64,000 bases of DNA from Dryas octopetala (lineage: Eukaryota; Streptophyta; Magnoliopsida; Rosales; Rosaceae). The notes below the pieces were generated by a model that did no database searches, had not been told where the DNA came from, and saw only the letters and a list, made by a program, of their open reading frames with translations. Made by a program: the position numbers and the translations under genes. This document shows, one piece after another, positions 45,284 through 57,380 of this stretch (the stretch's first letter is position 1; each line of letters starts with the position of its first letter). Location of the stretch: positions 18,786,001 through 18,850,000 of the forward strand of contig OY992835.1 of the NCBI GenBank assembly GCA_963921425.1, in the 5' to 3' direction.

Positions 45284-48200
45284 ATGGGTTCCAGATTCCC
45301 ATCTCATCAGCTCAGCAATGGTCTCTATGTATCAGGCAGGCCTGAGCAGCCAAAAGAAAGAACACCTACTATGGGATCAACAGCCATGCCCTATACTGGT
45401 GGTGATATCAAGAAGTCAGGAGAGCTGGGGAAAATGTTTGATATCCCCATGGATGGGTCCAAGTCTAGGAAATCTGGACAATTGACCAGTGCTCCTTCAA
45501 GGACTGGATCATTTGGAGGTGCTGCTTCACATTCAGGTCCTATCATGCCTAATGCTGCTGCTCGGGGTGGCTATACCACATCAGGTCCTGTATCTTCTGG
45601 AGCCATGACTGGTTCAGCTTCAATAAAGAAGACTAATTCGGGACCACTCAATAAGCATGGGGAACCTCTGAAGAAGTCTTCTGGCCCTCAATCTGGTGGA
45701 GTGACACGCCAAAATTCTGGTCATATTCCACCAGTTCTTCCCACAACAGGTCTCATCACATCTGGGCCCATTTCTTCAGGTCCACTAAATCCCTCTGGCG
45801 CCCCTAGAAAGGTATCTGGGCCTTTAGAGACTATGGGGTCAATGAAATTACAAGGTTCTTCTGTTGTTCACAATCAAGCAGTGACTACTCTTGTCCAAGA
45901 TGATTATTCTTTCAGAAGGAACTTTCCAAAGACAATTTTGTGGTCTGTGATACTGATATTTGTGATGGGGTTCATAGCTGGTGGTTTTATTCTTGGAGCA
46001 GTCCACAATGCCGTACTCCTTGCTGTTGTGGCAATTCTTTTTGGTGCAGTTGCTGCTTTATTCACTTGGAATACTTGTTGGGGAAGAAAATCTATCATAA
46101 ATTTCATTTCTCGTTATCCTGATGCTGAGCTTAGAACTGCTAAAAATGGGCAATATGTGAAGGTCTCTGGGGTATGTAACATAACCAACGCTGATATAAT
46201 ATTTTATTTTTCTATCTCCTCTTGTTGGTTTATCTGCTGATTGGGATTTATGTTTATAGAAATTCTACTTTTAGTCGGTATTTTTCTTCCCTGCCTTAGA
46301 TCTCAAATAACATCCCTTAGTTCATTTATACTTTGTGTGTGTTTGTTTCTGTTCTACTTTACATGGAACTCAATATTTAAAAGACTTCTTTCTTACCTTT
46401 GATTCACATTAGTGAATTGCTCTTTGCACAAAGCATTACTTATCAGTATTTATTAATAATTTGAGTAAAAAGATGAATCCTTTACAGAGAACTAAAATGG
46501 TGTGAGAAGAGGAAGAAGGATGAGGATTTAATTTGATTGGGACTATTATTTAACATTTTTGTGTGGTACAGTGAAGCCGGGGACATAAGCCTTGACATTT
46601 GAGAAACCTTTCTATTTTGACATTTAAATGTTTATATTTAAAAAGTCTTTCTGCATGTTAATCTGAAGATAATCTGTGAATTGATATTTATTTTTAAATC
46701 TTTTTACTTTGGCATTTTAATGTATGTATTTACGCATATGTCAAAAAAATGCAGTTTCTTTCCCTACGGTGGAAGATTTAGGGTTCAGAATTGATGTCAT
46801 ATGGAAATTCTTTTATAAAAGTACTTAGTCTGACAAAAATATGTTGTACCTCAATCAAAATTCATTCTTGAAACGAAAAAAATAATGCCTGCAGTAGAAG
46901 GTCTAATCCATTATCACTTTCACTATTCCAAACATGCCAATATTAGTACTGATGGTATGTAAATGTAACTCGTTGTTCAAACAACTATTCAGAGTTCCTA
47001 GAGCTCCTTGTAATACAGTATTAAGCCATAAATCTTAAATTTCAACTAATTATAACTTTTTATTCAAAATCTATAAAGCAAAAAACCCAGAATTCCATTT
47101 ATAATAAACTTCTAGAGTAGCATGTGAGGTGCAGTGCGAACATTGCTGCTGAAACCTTGTTATTTCCCTAAGTTGAAATAAAAATCTGTTGACACTTAAA
47201 ACTCCAAAAGATACTAAAATTAAACAAAGTAATTAAAACTACAAAGAAGACACTTCATTGGGCCAAAAAGTTTTCTATGTATGATGCTTAGCCTTGGGAT
47301 TCTTCTCTTACAAGGTAGTGGCTGCTGCATCTGTATTTCTATGCATGAACACATGTTTTAAAATTGGTGTTAATTTTCCTTATTATTAGAATGTTATAAG
47401 AATATAAGCATATGTGAATTAGAAAATATTTTACCAGAATTACCTTAAAAAGAGAAAAACTTCTTATATCCTCTAAATCAGTGAAATAGATATGTTGCTA
47501 CTATAGTAAGAACATAACCTGGCTTCAGGGCCTGGCTAGTATTTCTTGCTCAGTGGTTCATCATCTGGTTGTCATTTACCTTTTTTCTTCTGCGTAAGTA
47601 GCGCATAAGTTTTGATGTTATATTTTTCATTCTTGAAGGTGGTTACTTGTGGTAATGTACCCCTTGAGTCATCCTTTCGGAGAGTTCCTAGATGTGTGTA
47701 TACATCTACAAGTTTATATGAGTACCGAGGATGGGATTCAAAACCAGCAAACCCTACACATCGTCGATTTACATGGGGACTTAGATCATCAGAGGTGAGT
47801 AACTGAGAAGTGAAGACTTTCCTTTGGAATTACACGTAGCATGGATAATTCTATTGGAGAATCATATCCATTATCCAATATGGATATGATAGCTTTTGAA
47901 TTCTCTGCAACATGTATCTGGTTATAAATAAATGTATTTAGACACTGAAAATAATTTTGTTAATAATATATTCCTATAATTCTGGAGATGTATTCAGTAC
48001 TTGATACTCCCAACCATCTCATAATTATGCACATTTTTCAAAGTCATAATTGGACACATGTTGAGAGTTTAAATAAAGCATTTTCAGACACAACACACAC
48101 GGATATCATTTAGTTTATCCTTGCCATATCTTATTTTATTCTCTAAAGAATGATATATCCATGCTTAATGGCCTTACAATTTTATTAGGCTCATAATATG

Positions 48201-49220
48201 TTTCCTCACTTGCTCATAATCTACTCTTTTTTTCTTTGTATGGTGTAGGCTCATAAACTACTGAACTCTAATTTGTAATTCTTTGACTTTTTCCAGTGAC
48301 ATTATACATTTTTCTATTTTTGAGTAGCCAAATTGCAAACAGATGGTTTAGGGTTTAGGGACCTTTTACAAAATAAAAAAGGGATATATGCCTGTAGGTG
48401 AATTGCCCTGGTGATGTATATACTAGACATTTTGGTTATCTTTTCTCTGACTACAAAGCTTCTCCTGTTAATCCTCTGTCTTTTCAAAAGAAGATTTCCA
48501 TCTCACATAAAATGCCTTGGTTTACAAGTGGAGGACTGATGTGATAGTATCAAGTGGTGTTCTACCTTTTGAGGTTTAATATTTCAAATGCTGAACTGTA
48601 CTCCTTTATCTATGTTTCTTGACAGAGGCATGTAGTGGACTTCTACATCTCTGATTTTCAGTCTGGGTTGAGAGCATTGGTTAAGACTGGCTATGGAGCA
48701 AGAGTTACTCCTTATGTTGATGAGTCCATCATTATTGATGTTAACCCAGAGAACAAGGACATGTCCCCAGAGTTTGTCAGGTGGTTGGGAGAGAGGAATC
48801 TTTCAAGTGATGACCGGACAATGCGGTTGAAAGAAGGGTAGAAAATTATCACATGTTGAATTCATTTTGTTTTTTTATTTTAAATATTCTTAATGAAAAT
48901 TGATAAGTAGGCATTTCCCTTTTCTTGTCAGGGACTTATAGAAAATGCATGATCTGTTGTAACTTGTAATGCTGATTTCTTTTACTCCAAGTCATCTTAT
49001 ATAACTGCAAATGATGTTCTTTTGTAGGTACATCAAGGAAGGTAGCACAGTTAGTGTGATGGGAATTGTCCAGAGAAATGACAATGTGCTTATGATCGTC
49101 CCTCCACCGGAGCCATTGACAACTGGATGCCAATGGTCCAGTTGTATCTTTCCAGCTAGCCTTGAGGGTGTTGTTTTGAGATGTGAAGACTCATCAAAAA
49201 ATGATGTCATACCTGTTTAG
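45284..49220 (+). CDS. SHOU4L: SHOU4-like membrane protein, copy 1
   Basis: Four coding exons (45284-46171, 47639-47794, 48626-48837, 49028-49220) join in frame to 482 residues. The first exon encodes a long cytosolic Ser/Gly/Pro-rich region with repeated SGP(L/I/V) motifs ([30 protein letters not shown]), then two close transmembrane helices (about 228-275) with [17 protein letters not shown]. The C-terminal half is a conserved soluble domain ([34 protein letters not shown]). Arabidopsis SHOU4 and SHOU4L are tonoplast/plasma-membrane-associated proteins reported to restrain exocytosis of cellulose synthase. An in-frame ATG at 45200 is rejected because the leader acceptor at 45222 places it in an intron. 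Intron 1 is long (1467 bases), against 101 in copy 2. Confidence 0.92.
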
Positions 49221-50032
49221 TTGTTTGAGCTCCGGAGACGTTTTCAGGTATTGCACTTTTGAGAAATATTTTGTTCCCAATGCCAAAATTGATGGTGGGT
49301 AGTGGTGGTGTTGTAGTGATAAACAGTGATGAGCTTGATGGTTTAAGATGACGTGATTTTTTCTCCTTTTCTTTAATCCTTGTGTATAGCTTGTAGAAAT
49401 TTCTTTTGCATTGTTTTTCCTAGGGCTTGAAAGTTTCTGTAATGGTGTGGCTTGATGTAGTGGGAAATTTTACAAGTTTGAGAAGACCTGTATGTTATAA
49501 AGGAAAGTGTTATATAATTCATGAGTTAATTTCTGGGCTTGGGAACTTTATACTCCCAAGTTTCCTTGCCTCTCTGTCTAAATTGCTTTGTTCTCTCATA
49601 ATCAGCATCATAATGATTTCTTTTTTCATAAATTTGAGTTATAGCATACAACAGTTGAAGTAGATGAATTGAGTGATACTGATTTTTTCTTTTTCTTTTT
49701 TCACATTTGTTTCGTTTGCAATGTCAAATGCAGGGAAGCACATACAAGATGATTATTTTTTTAAAAATACTTTTTAAAAAAGGTAGGAGGATATGAGACA
49801 GTAATCCTATCTAGTGCATGGATCCTTTTCAATTCCTAAGCGAAAAGCTTTTGCTGAGAAGGTTTTAGTCTTTTAGAAGGGAAATTTCTTGTTGGATTGG
49901 AAAAATATTTGTGAGGCTATTCTTGTCATGTGGTGGCATTAAGTGATAAAACAACCCAATTGAAAGATGCATGTTTCTGAAGTTGATGATGATTTTTATT
50001 TCTTTTTTTCTCTTTTTTCCTTTGGTCCCGAA
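49221..50032 (+). other. 3' UTR and downstream flank of SHOU4-like copy 1
   Basis: T-rich sequence similar in tone to the region after copy 2, for example TAGGGCTTGAAAG here and TAGGGTTTGAGAAAG near 57580. No gene. The nested transposon begins at 50041. Confidence 0.45.
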
Positions 50033-50040
50033 TTCCTGAT

Positions 50041-52106
50041 GAGTGTTGCTATTTGCACATCTTTTTTTTTTCTTTTTACACACCCTTTTTCTTCATTTAT
50101 TGAATTACAATTCTAACCCCTAATTCAAATTATCATTATACCCTCATTGCACACCCCAAACCAGCCATCACCAGTTCACCACCTCCAAGTGCACACCCAC
50201 CCCAACCATCGCCGGCGCCGGCGCCTGCCATTCTTTCTTCTCTCTCTCCTATCTCCCTTTCTCTCTCTCTCTTCTATCCTTCTCTGTCCTCACCCCGACG
50301 CCACCCTCAGCCACCCCGCCGCCGGCAAGGTCGCCGGCGGTCTTCTCTGTTCCAGATCAGATCGGTGACGCCCATCTAGGGGTGTGATTTGGATTGGAAA
50401 ATCCGAATCCGACCGATTCCTATCCGAAAATTTCCAATTTTATTCCGAATCCGAAATTGCCGAATCCGAAAATGCCGAAATCCGAAAATTTCGAAAAAAA
50501 TTGGATTGGAATTGGAATGTTTATTTAAATTCCGATTCCGATCCGAATTCCGATCCAAAAAATTCCGAAATGTTCCGAAGGCATTCCAATGCAATATTTC
50601 CAAAATTATGCCAATTTATTCCATATTATATATTTTATCATTTATTTAGTATGATACATATAACATATATTTTAGAAAAGATGACTAATACTATTAATAT
50701 AAACATATGTACATTATAAATATATGTGAATCATAATAACATAAATGGTAAGTTGGTAACACAAACATGCACTCACATTTTCCGTACATGTAATTACTAT
50801 TTTGTTTTTTATTAGGGAGGGGAATTGAAGATATGGAGCAATTCTACAGTTATTCCAACTGGAATATCCCACCAATTGTAATTACTAATTACTAAATATT
50901 TAAGCTTATTATTTTCAAAATTTCAAACATGATATATATATATATATATGTGAGTAACATGTATCTACTAATGACATTTATTCTAACAATGTTGGATGAG
51001 CTCCAAAGATTAATCCCCCACTTCTAAGATATGTGCTATTAAGCCTATTATACATTCATAGTGACATTTATTTCTCTTATATAATATGTATGTTATAATA
51101 TATAATATATACTATTAAACATACACAATATATATCATACATAATTTATTTCTTAACATACATAATCTAGCAATGAAAAACTTGCTAAATTGCATCTTTC
51201 TTTCTTTTTTTTTTTCCTTCTTTTCTAGATTTTTTTTATGGTAATGGTATGAGATGGTATGGTTCTAAATGTTATTTAAATTAATATTTTGAATTTTCTT
51301 TTTAAATTGGACATATATTTTAATTACATTTTAATATAAATATTGAAATGCATCATAATCTATTGTCTTTTAATTTTTGTTTGTTTGTTAATTTCATCAT
51401 TATTCTAAGAAAAAATCCAAACATGTTCTAAAAAATATTATGAAAATGTGAAAATTCCGATTTTTTATTCGAAAATTTCAAATTTTATCCGAAAGTTCCG
51501 AAAATGTTATATTCCGAAAAATTCCGAAAATTCCGAGAAATCCAAAAATTTCGAATCGGAATGAGATGTTGAAATTCCGATTTTTTGGAATGGAAATTGG
51601 AACATAAATTTCATTCCAAAATTTTTTGGATTGGAATTGAAACACCCTATTTCCGATCCAATCCGGCCGAAACACACCCCTACGCCCATCCCCTCTGCGC
51701 CCAGCCTCGCCCCTCCCCTCCGCGCCCAGCTTCGCCCCTCCCCTCCGCACCTAGCCTTGCCCTGCCCCACCTGATGCCAATATCGAAGGAGAAGGAGAAG
51801 GAGAAGGAGAAGGAGAAAGAGAAAGAGAAAGAGAAAGAGAGGGGAAGATAGAGAGAGAGAGAGAGAGGAACTTTGGCGACGGCCTGGGTTGGCTGTGGGG
51901 TGCGGGGGTGGGTTGGCTGTAGGTGTGCAAGGGTGGAGTCGGGCTGAGTTGCTGCGGGTGTGTGTATTTTTTTTTTTTTTGAGTGTGGGTAATTTGGAAT
52001 TTTAGGGGTGTGTTTTGAGAAATTGTGAAATTTAAAATATTTTATGGGTGTGTAGAAGTAAAGTGTGTGCAAAAAGAAAAAAAAGGGTGTGCAAATAGCA
52101 GCACTC
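50041..52106. mobile_element. outer TIR element of a nested transposon
   Basis: The left end GAGTGTTGCTATTTGCACA and the right end in reverse complement GAGTGCTGCTATTTGCACA pair over about 45 bases. TTCCTGAT flanks both sides exactly (50033-50040 and 52107-52114), an 8-base target duplication. Without the inner insertion the element would be about 750 bases and non-coding. It carries a GGAGAA/GAAAGA-type repeat at 51786-51840. An 8-base duplication fits hAT or Mutator-like elements; no transposase was seen to decide. Confidence 0.85.
50377..51682. mobile_element. inner hAT-type element inserted in the outer element
   Basis: It starts TAGGGGTGTGATTTGGATTGG and ends, in reverse complement, TAGGGGTGTGTTTCGGCCGG. 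CGCCCATC lies on both sides exactly (50369-50376 and 51683-51690), the 8-base duplication expected of hAT elements. Both subterminal regions are packed with TTCCGAA/ATCCGAAA repeats, like hAT transposase binding sites. The 1306 bases hold no transposase; short ORFs here only translate the repeats. Confidence 0.9.
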
Positions 52107-52114
52107 TTCCTGAT

Positions 52115-53400
52115 TCATCATAAGAAAGTAAAGGTTACTTGGATGGTTAAGAATTTTTCACTATATGAAAGTAAGAAAATAAGTATAGAAAATGTTCACC
52201 TTTTCTGGGTTTTATGGTGAATTTGAACGGCCCCAAATGAAAATCAGTATAGAAAAATGACCCGATTTTCATAAATTAGAAAATCAACCATTTTTTGCAT
52301 ACAAAAATGCAATTATACGTTCATCTTAAGTTCTTAACTAATCTCAACCCCTGTAAAAAGAATATAATAGTTCTTTTTATACGAAAAAAGAGTTTAAGTT
52401 TTCAAATAGTGAAGAAAAAAGTATTTTTGCATTAAGATTTTCCTTTTGTTCATTTCATTGTAGAATTCACCTATTTTTTCCCCCGTTTAAAACTCACCTT
52501 TTGATAATGGCCAAAAAAAATTCACTTTTTGATTAGTTTAAAATTTATGATTTTATGACATCCAGTTACTTTTGACCCTCAAATATTAATGAATTCACTT
52601 TTCTACTTCTAAAATAGAGATTCTTAGATATAAATATGTGATTGTATGTCACATGATCACTACAAAATACAAATTCATCATTAACAGCCTATTAAAAGGG
52701 TTGAGCCAACCAATCTATTGATAGATTAGGCCAAGTTGCAATTCATTGTACCAAACTAAAATCCAATGAAGCAATGAAGCAATGATTCATGCATCTTTTA
52801 ATGATTATACTAATTTTACATTTTTTTTATATGAAAGAGGAAGATACGAATCTTAAAATCTCTCTCAATATAACGGAGAAAAATATTGCTTTATCTTTAA
52901 CTTGTTTGCCAATTCTTCTTGTTCATTATAAAATCTAATTTTTATTGATGCTCATAAATGTTTTCTTGATGGGTTTATGTTGCCTATAAAGTATTAACTA
53001 ACTAATTAATTAATTGAATTTTGTGTTAGCTTCTCACCCATGAGGGCCATGACCCAAAATAAGACAAAGACAATAAGATGGGAAAAGAAAAAAAAGATCC
53101 TACCTTGTGACTACTGACTAGTACAGTAGTACTGCAGCATTACAAACAACCAAAGGGTCGAACACTCCAAGTCTCCAACACACCAAAAAGGAAAAAATTA
53201 AATAAAGAAATAAGAACAATAGAGAGAGAAAAAGAAAAGTAGCCCCACAAGAGTTAGGGGTATATTTGACATCCTGAGAAATAATGAGGAAAATTATGTA
53301 ATTTCAAATAGAGAGATGTACAGTTTACATTAGACACTGAGCTATATAATAATTAGTGTATACATATTTTTCTCTATACCGTAGTACGAAGTAATCATAT
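52115..53400. other. intergenic and promoter region before SHOU4-like copy 2
   Basis: AT-rich, no ORF or repeat of note. The promoter of copy 2 should lie at its right end. Confidence 0.45.
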
Positions 53401-53404
53401 TTTC

Positions 53405-53624
53405 TTCACTTGGGAGGTTTTGTGCCGGACCAGACAACCCACCAGTTGTTGCGCCTCTCTCAAGTCTCAAGTGAGAAAAACAAACACAACCCAAAAAGAG
53501 ATTTTAGGAGAGAGTCTGAGATTTTTCTTTTTAGTGCTCTTTGTCTTTATCAATCAAACCATGATGTCTCCAAATCTCCAGATTTCAGCTTCCACTGCTT
53601 CTTCTTCTTCTTCTTCTCCTTCAG
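53405..53624 (+). promoter_or_regulatory. noncoding leader exon of SHOU4-like copy 2
   Basis: Contains GCCGGACCAGACAACCCACC followed by AGTTGTTGCGCCTCT, closely matching the copy 1 leader near 43880, then a TTC-rich run and a CTTCAG/GTAAGT donor. An upstream ATG at 53561 opens a Ser-rich frame. If the next acceptor is CCTAG at 55115, this frame stops at 55132, before the main ATG. Confidence 0.55.
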
Positions 53625-55194
53625 GTAAGTGAAGAAATTTTCCTAATTGCCATTTCGCCAGGGGCCCATGTTTTTCCTCTCAGTCAGCTACTCTTTGACT
53701 GTGAGAGTTTCAGTGTCAATCTCTGCTAGTTTTCTTAGATCTTTTGCATTTTCTCACTGTTTGCTCAAAATGGTGATCTGGGTATGCTATATTTCCTTGA
53801 TTTGGGCTTTGAGAGTGGTCATTTGGATGGTTGGTGCTTTAAGATGGTGTCATTTCGATGAAATATTGGCATATATGGAAGGTTATGCTGGCTCCTACTT
53901 TCCTTGAAATCTGGCTTGTCTTTGTTACTTTGGGTTTGTTTGGTTGTTGAGAACGTGTGGGAAGAGAAATTAGTAAAACTTTGAGCTTTTCTTGTTGTTG
54001 TTTCATTTGGACTTATTATAGTTAAAACCCCCCACTGAACTGTGCAAGACTCAGAAATCTCCACTTGTGTTCTAGATCTTTTTCATATCTTTAATTTATG
54101 TGCAAATTTTGATGTGGGTATGCTTTGTTTTACTGATTCGAGGTAAAAATTTTAGTTATTTTAAATCTTTCTAAAAATGGAAGATTTTGATACTAACTTT
54201 ATTTTTTGAGTTATACTGGGTGTTTGCCTTTTTCTTGTTTAGTTGAGGAAATGTAGGAAAAAAAGTCAACATTTTGAATTTACAAATTTTCAAAATTGAA
54301 GACCAAGTATTCAAAGTCTCTTCTCAACTGTGCTTGGAATCCTGTCTCTTGTTTTGCCTTGCTTCAGATCCTATTTGATTTCATGATTTGATTTTTTTCT
54401 TTCTAAGTTAGTTATCTAGGAATGCTATCTTTCCTTGATTTGGGTCATGGAATCTGGATTCTGAGTTGTAGATTTTTGAAAATAGTAAGCTTGAATTTTT
54501 TGTGAATATAAGATTTCTTTTCAGCTAGCTTGGTTGTTGAGATGATTTTAATTGTTTTTTTAAAGATAAGTAAAAACCATTCGAGTGTGATCCTGAACTG
54601 ACTTCCAAATCCTATATATCTGGTCATTGCTGACCTTCTATTTCTTGATTATTTTGTTTGAAATGGTATTTTACAGATCTTGTAATTAATTCATTTCGTC
54701 CATGATATGGTTCTTTTGAGTCTGGACGGTGTTTCAGAATGATATTATGTCGTGTGGGTATATATGGAAGAAAGAACATAGCGTGGATGTTGACTCTTCC
54801 ACGGGTGTATAAATTAGGCCGGCATTGTGATAAATTTGCCATAGTATACAAAGTATATACTGTTTAAAAATATTTTACCTATACTGGAATTATAAGATGA
54901 CATTGTGATTTAGTTCTTTTGTGCCCTTGTCTTTATTGGTTAATGACTGCGGTGTTTATTTTCTTAATAAACTACTGTTCTACTGCAATCTCTTATCCAT
55001 TTATGTGTTACTATGGTGGGGTGTGGGTGTGGCTGTTGGTTACTAGGTTTGGTTTTTAGATAAGCAACAAGTGTGATTCTAACTATTTTAGTGCTGTTTT
55101 TTATTTCCTTCCTAGGAGGATCGCATCAGTAAACTGCTAGTCTACTAGTTGAGTTTATTGTGTAATATCTTGTGGGATCTTTCAAAGGAGCTAG

Positions 55195-57380
55195 ATGGGT
55201 TCCAGGTTCCCATCTCATCAACTCAGCAATGGCCTCTATGTATCAGGCAGGCCAGAGCAACCAAAGGAAAGGACTCCAACTATGAGCTCGGTTGCCATGC
55301 CCTATACTGGTGGAGATATCAAGAAGTCCGGAGAACTAGGGAAGATGTTTGATATCCCTATGGATGGCAAGTCTAGAAAATCTGGACCCATAACTGGTGC
55401 TCCTTCAAGGACTGGATCTTTTGGAGGTGCTGCTTCACATTCAGGACCAATCCCTAATGCTGCAGTTCGTGCTGGCTATACCACATCAGGTCCCGTATCA
55501 TCTGGAGGCATGCCTGGTTCAGCTTCTGTAAAGAAGTCAAATTCTGGACCACTGAATAAGCATGGGGAGCCCATAAAGAAGTCATCTGGTCCTCAATCTG
55601 GTGGGGTGACACCAACTGGCCGCCAAAACTCTGGGCCTCTTCCTCCTGTTCTCCCTGCAACAGGTCTCATTACATCTGGACCCATTTCTTCTGGCCCACT
55701 AAATGCTTCTGGGGTCCCTCGAAAGGTATCTGGTCCTTTGGAGTCAATGGGATCAATGAAAGTACAGGGGTCCTCCGTTGTTCACAATCAGGCCATTACT
55801 ACCCTTAGCCAAGATGATGAGTTTTCCTTTAGGAAGAGCTTCCCAAAGCTAGTATTATGGTCTTTGATTCTTCTTTTCGTGATGGGGTTCATAGCTGGTG
55901 GTTTTATTCTTGGTGCAGTCCACAATGCAATTCTCCTCATTGTGGTTGTGGTCCTTTTCGGTGCAGTTGCTACACTATTCACATGGAATACATATTGGGG
56001 AAGAAAAGCTATTATAGGTTATATTGCTAGTTATTCTGATTCTGAGCTGAGGACTGCGGAGAATGGGCAATTTGTGAAGGTCTCAGGGGTAACTATTGTT
56101 TGGCTTATAACTATTGTTGATCTGGGTTATTGTTCTGCATATGCTTGATCAATATTTTTCACAAGTTATATCTGGTTCTATTTTTTAAGGTGGTCACTTG
56201 TGGCAATGTGCCCCTTGAGTCGTCCTTTCAAAAGGTTCCTAGATGTGTGTATACATCTACAAGTTTATATGAGTATCGAGGATGGGATTCAAAAGCTGCC
56301 AACACTACACATCGTCGTTTTACTTGGGGGCTCAGATCCCTGGAAGTGAGTAACTGAAAGTCAGCTTATTATTTGATAGAATGTCGTATAGTCTCTCTTT
56401 CTACTTTTTTTTTTTGGGGGGGGGGGGGGGTGTGCTCATAAGTCATAACTGATTTTTTTCCTCTTTAACTTCTAAAAGAAATTAAGACTATGTAGTTGAC
56501 CAGTTTTATGTCTTGTGCATGCAGGTAAAATTTTGAGAGGTTTTAATGTGTTTTTAAAGTTGATGTACAATACACAATTCTGATTTTCCGATCCACTAAG
56601 TCCTACTGTTTGAATTTTGTTGGTGTATTTGTTTCTGGTTTACTTGCCTTTTTGCTTTGAATGTCCAGTTGTTGCAAGGAGCCATTACATGGTGATGCCA
56701 AGGGACTTGTGTGGCTGCCAGATTTGTCTGGTCTTTAGATTTCACACCTGACCAGAATTTTCTATTTATGCCATTTGACAGAGGCGTGTGGTAGACTTCT
56801 ACATCTCTGATTTCCAATCTGGGTTAAGAGCATTGGTTAAGACTGGCTATGGAGCAAGGGTGACTCCCTATGTTGATGATTCGATTGTCATTGATGTGAA
56901 TCCTGAAAATGAAGACTTGTCTCCAGAGTTTATTAGGTGGTTGGGAGAGAGGAACCTTTCAAGTGATGATCGCGTAATGCGGTTGAAAGAAGGGTAATAG
57001 CTCTCTCTTATAATTATCAGATTGTAGTTATATATTGAAGTACAGGCATTCAACCGTATGTGATTAATTGACAATGATTGATCAAGTCTACATGATGATG
57101 ATATATATATATATATATGTAAAGTCAATGATTTTGTGATGTGTTTGTAGATCTTCTGAACTGCAATATTATATTTGCACTTTGCAGGTACATTAAAGAA
57201 GGAAGCACGGTTAGTGTAATGGGAGTTGTCCAGAGAAATGAGAACGTGCTGATGATTGTTCCTCCACCCGAGCCAATCACAACAGGATGCCAGTGGGGCA
57301 AATGTATCTTTCCGGCTAGCCTTGAGGGTATTGTTTTGAGATGTGATGATGCATCAAAGATTGATGTCATACCAGTTTAG
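55195..57380 (+). CDS. SHOU4L: SHOU4-like membrane protein, copy 2
   Basis: Four coding exons (55195-56088, 56190-56345, 56782-56993, 57188-57380) give 484 residues, with intron positions and phases identical to copy 1. The Ser/Gly/Pro-rich N-terminal region, the paired transmembrane helices ([17 protein letters not shown]) and the C-terminal domain ([34 protein letters not shown]) are all present. Small differences from copy 1 include a PTG insertion after GGVT and single-residue gaps after MDG and GPI. Introns are short, so the gene is 2.2 kb against 3.9 kb for copy 1. Both copies look functional. Role as for copy 1: restraint of cellulose synthase delivery, inferred from the Arabidopsis pair. 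Confidence 0.93.
57099..57118. repeat. (AT)n microsatellite in intron 3 of SHOU4-like copy 2
   Basis: About ten AT units between exons 3 and 4. Confidence 0.85.

Noticed and set aside
50384..51770. Several ORFs inside the inner hAT element and its right flank
   Set aside because: They translate TTCCGAA-type and GC-rich repeats into low-complexity strings; no transposase motif is present.
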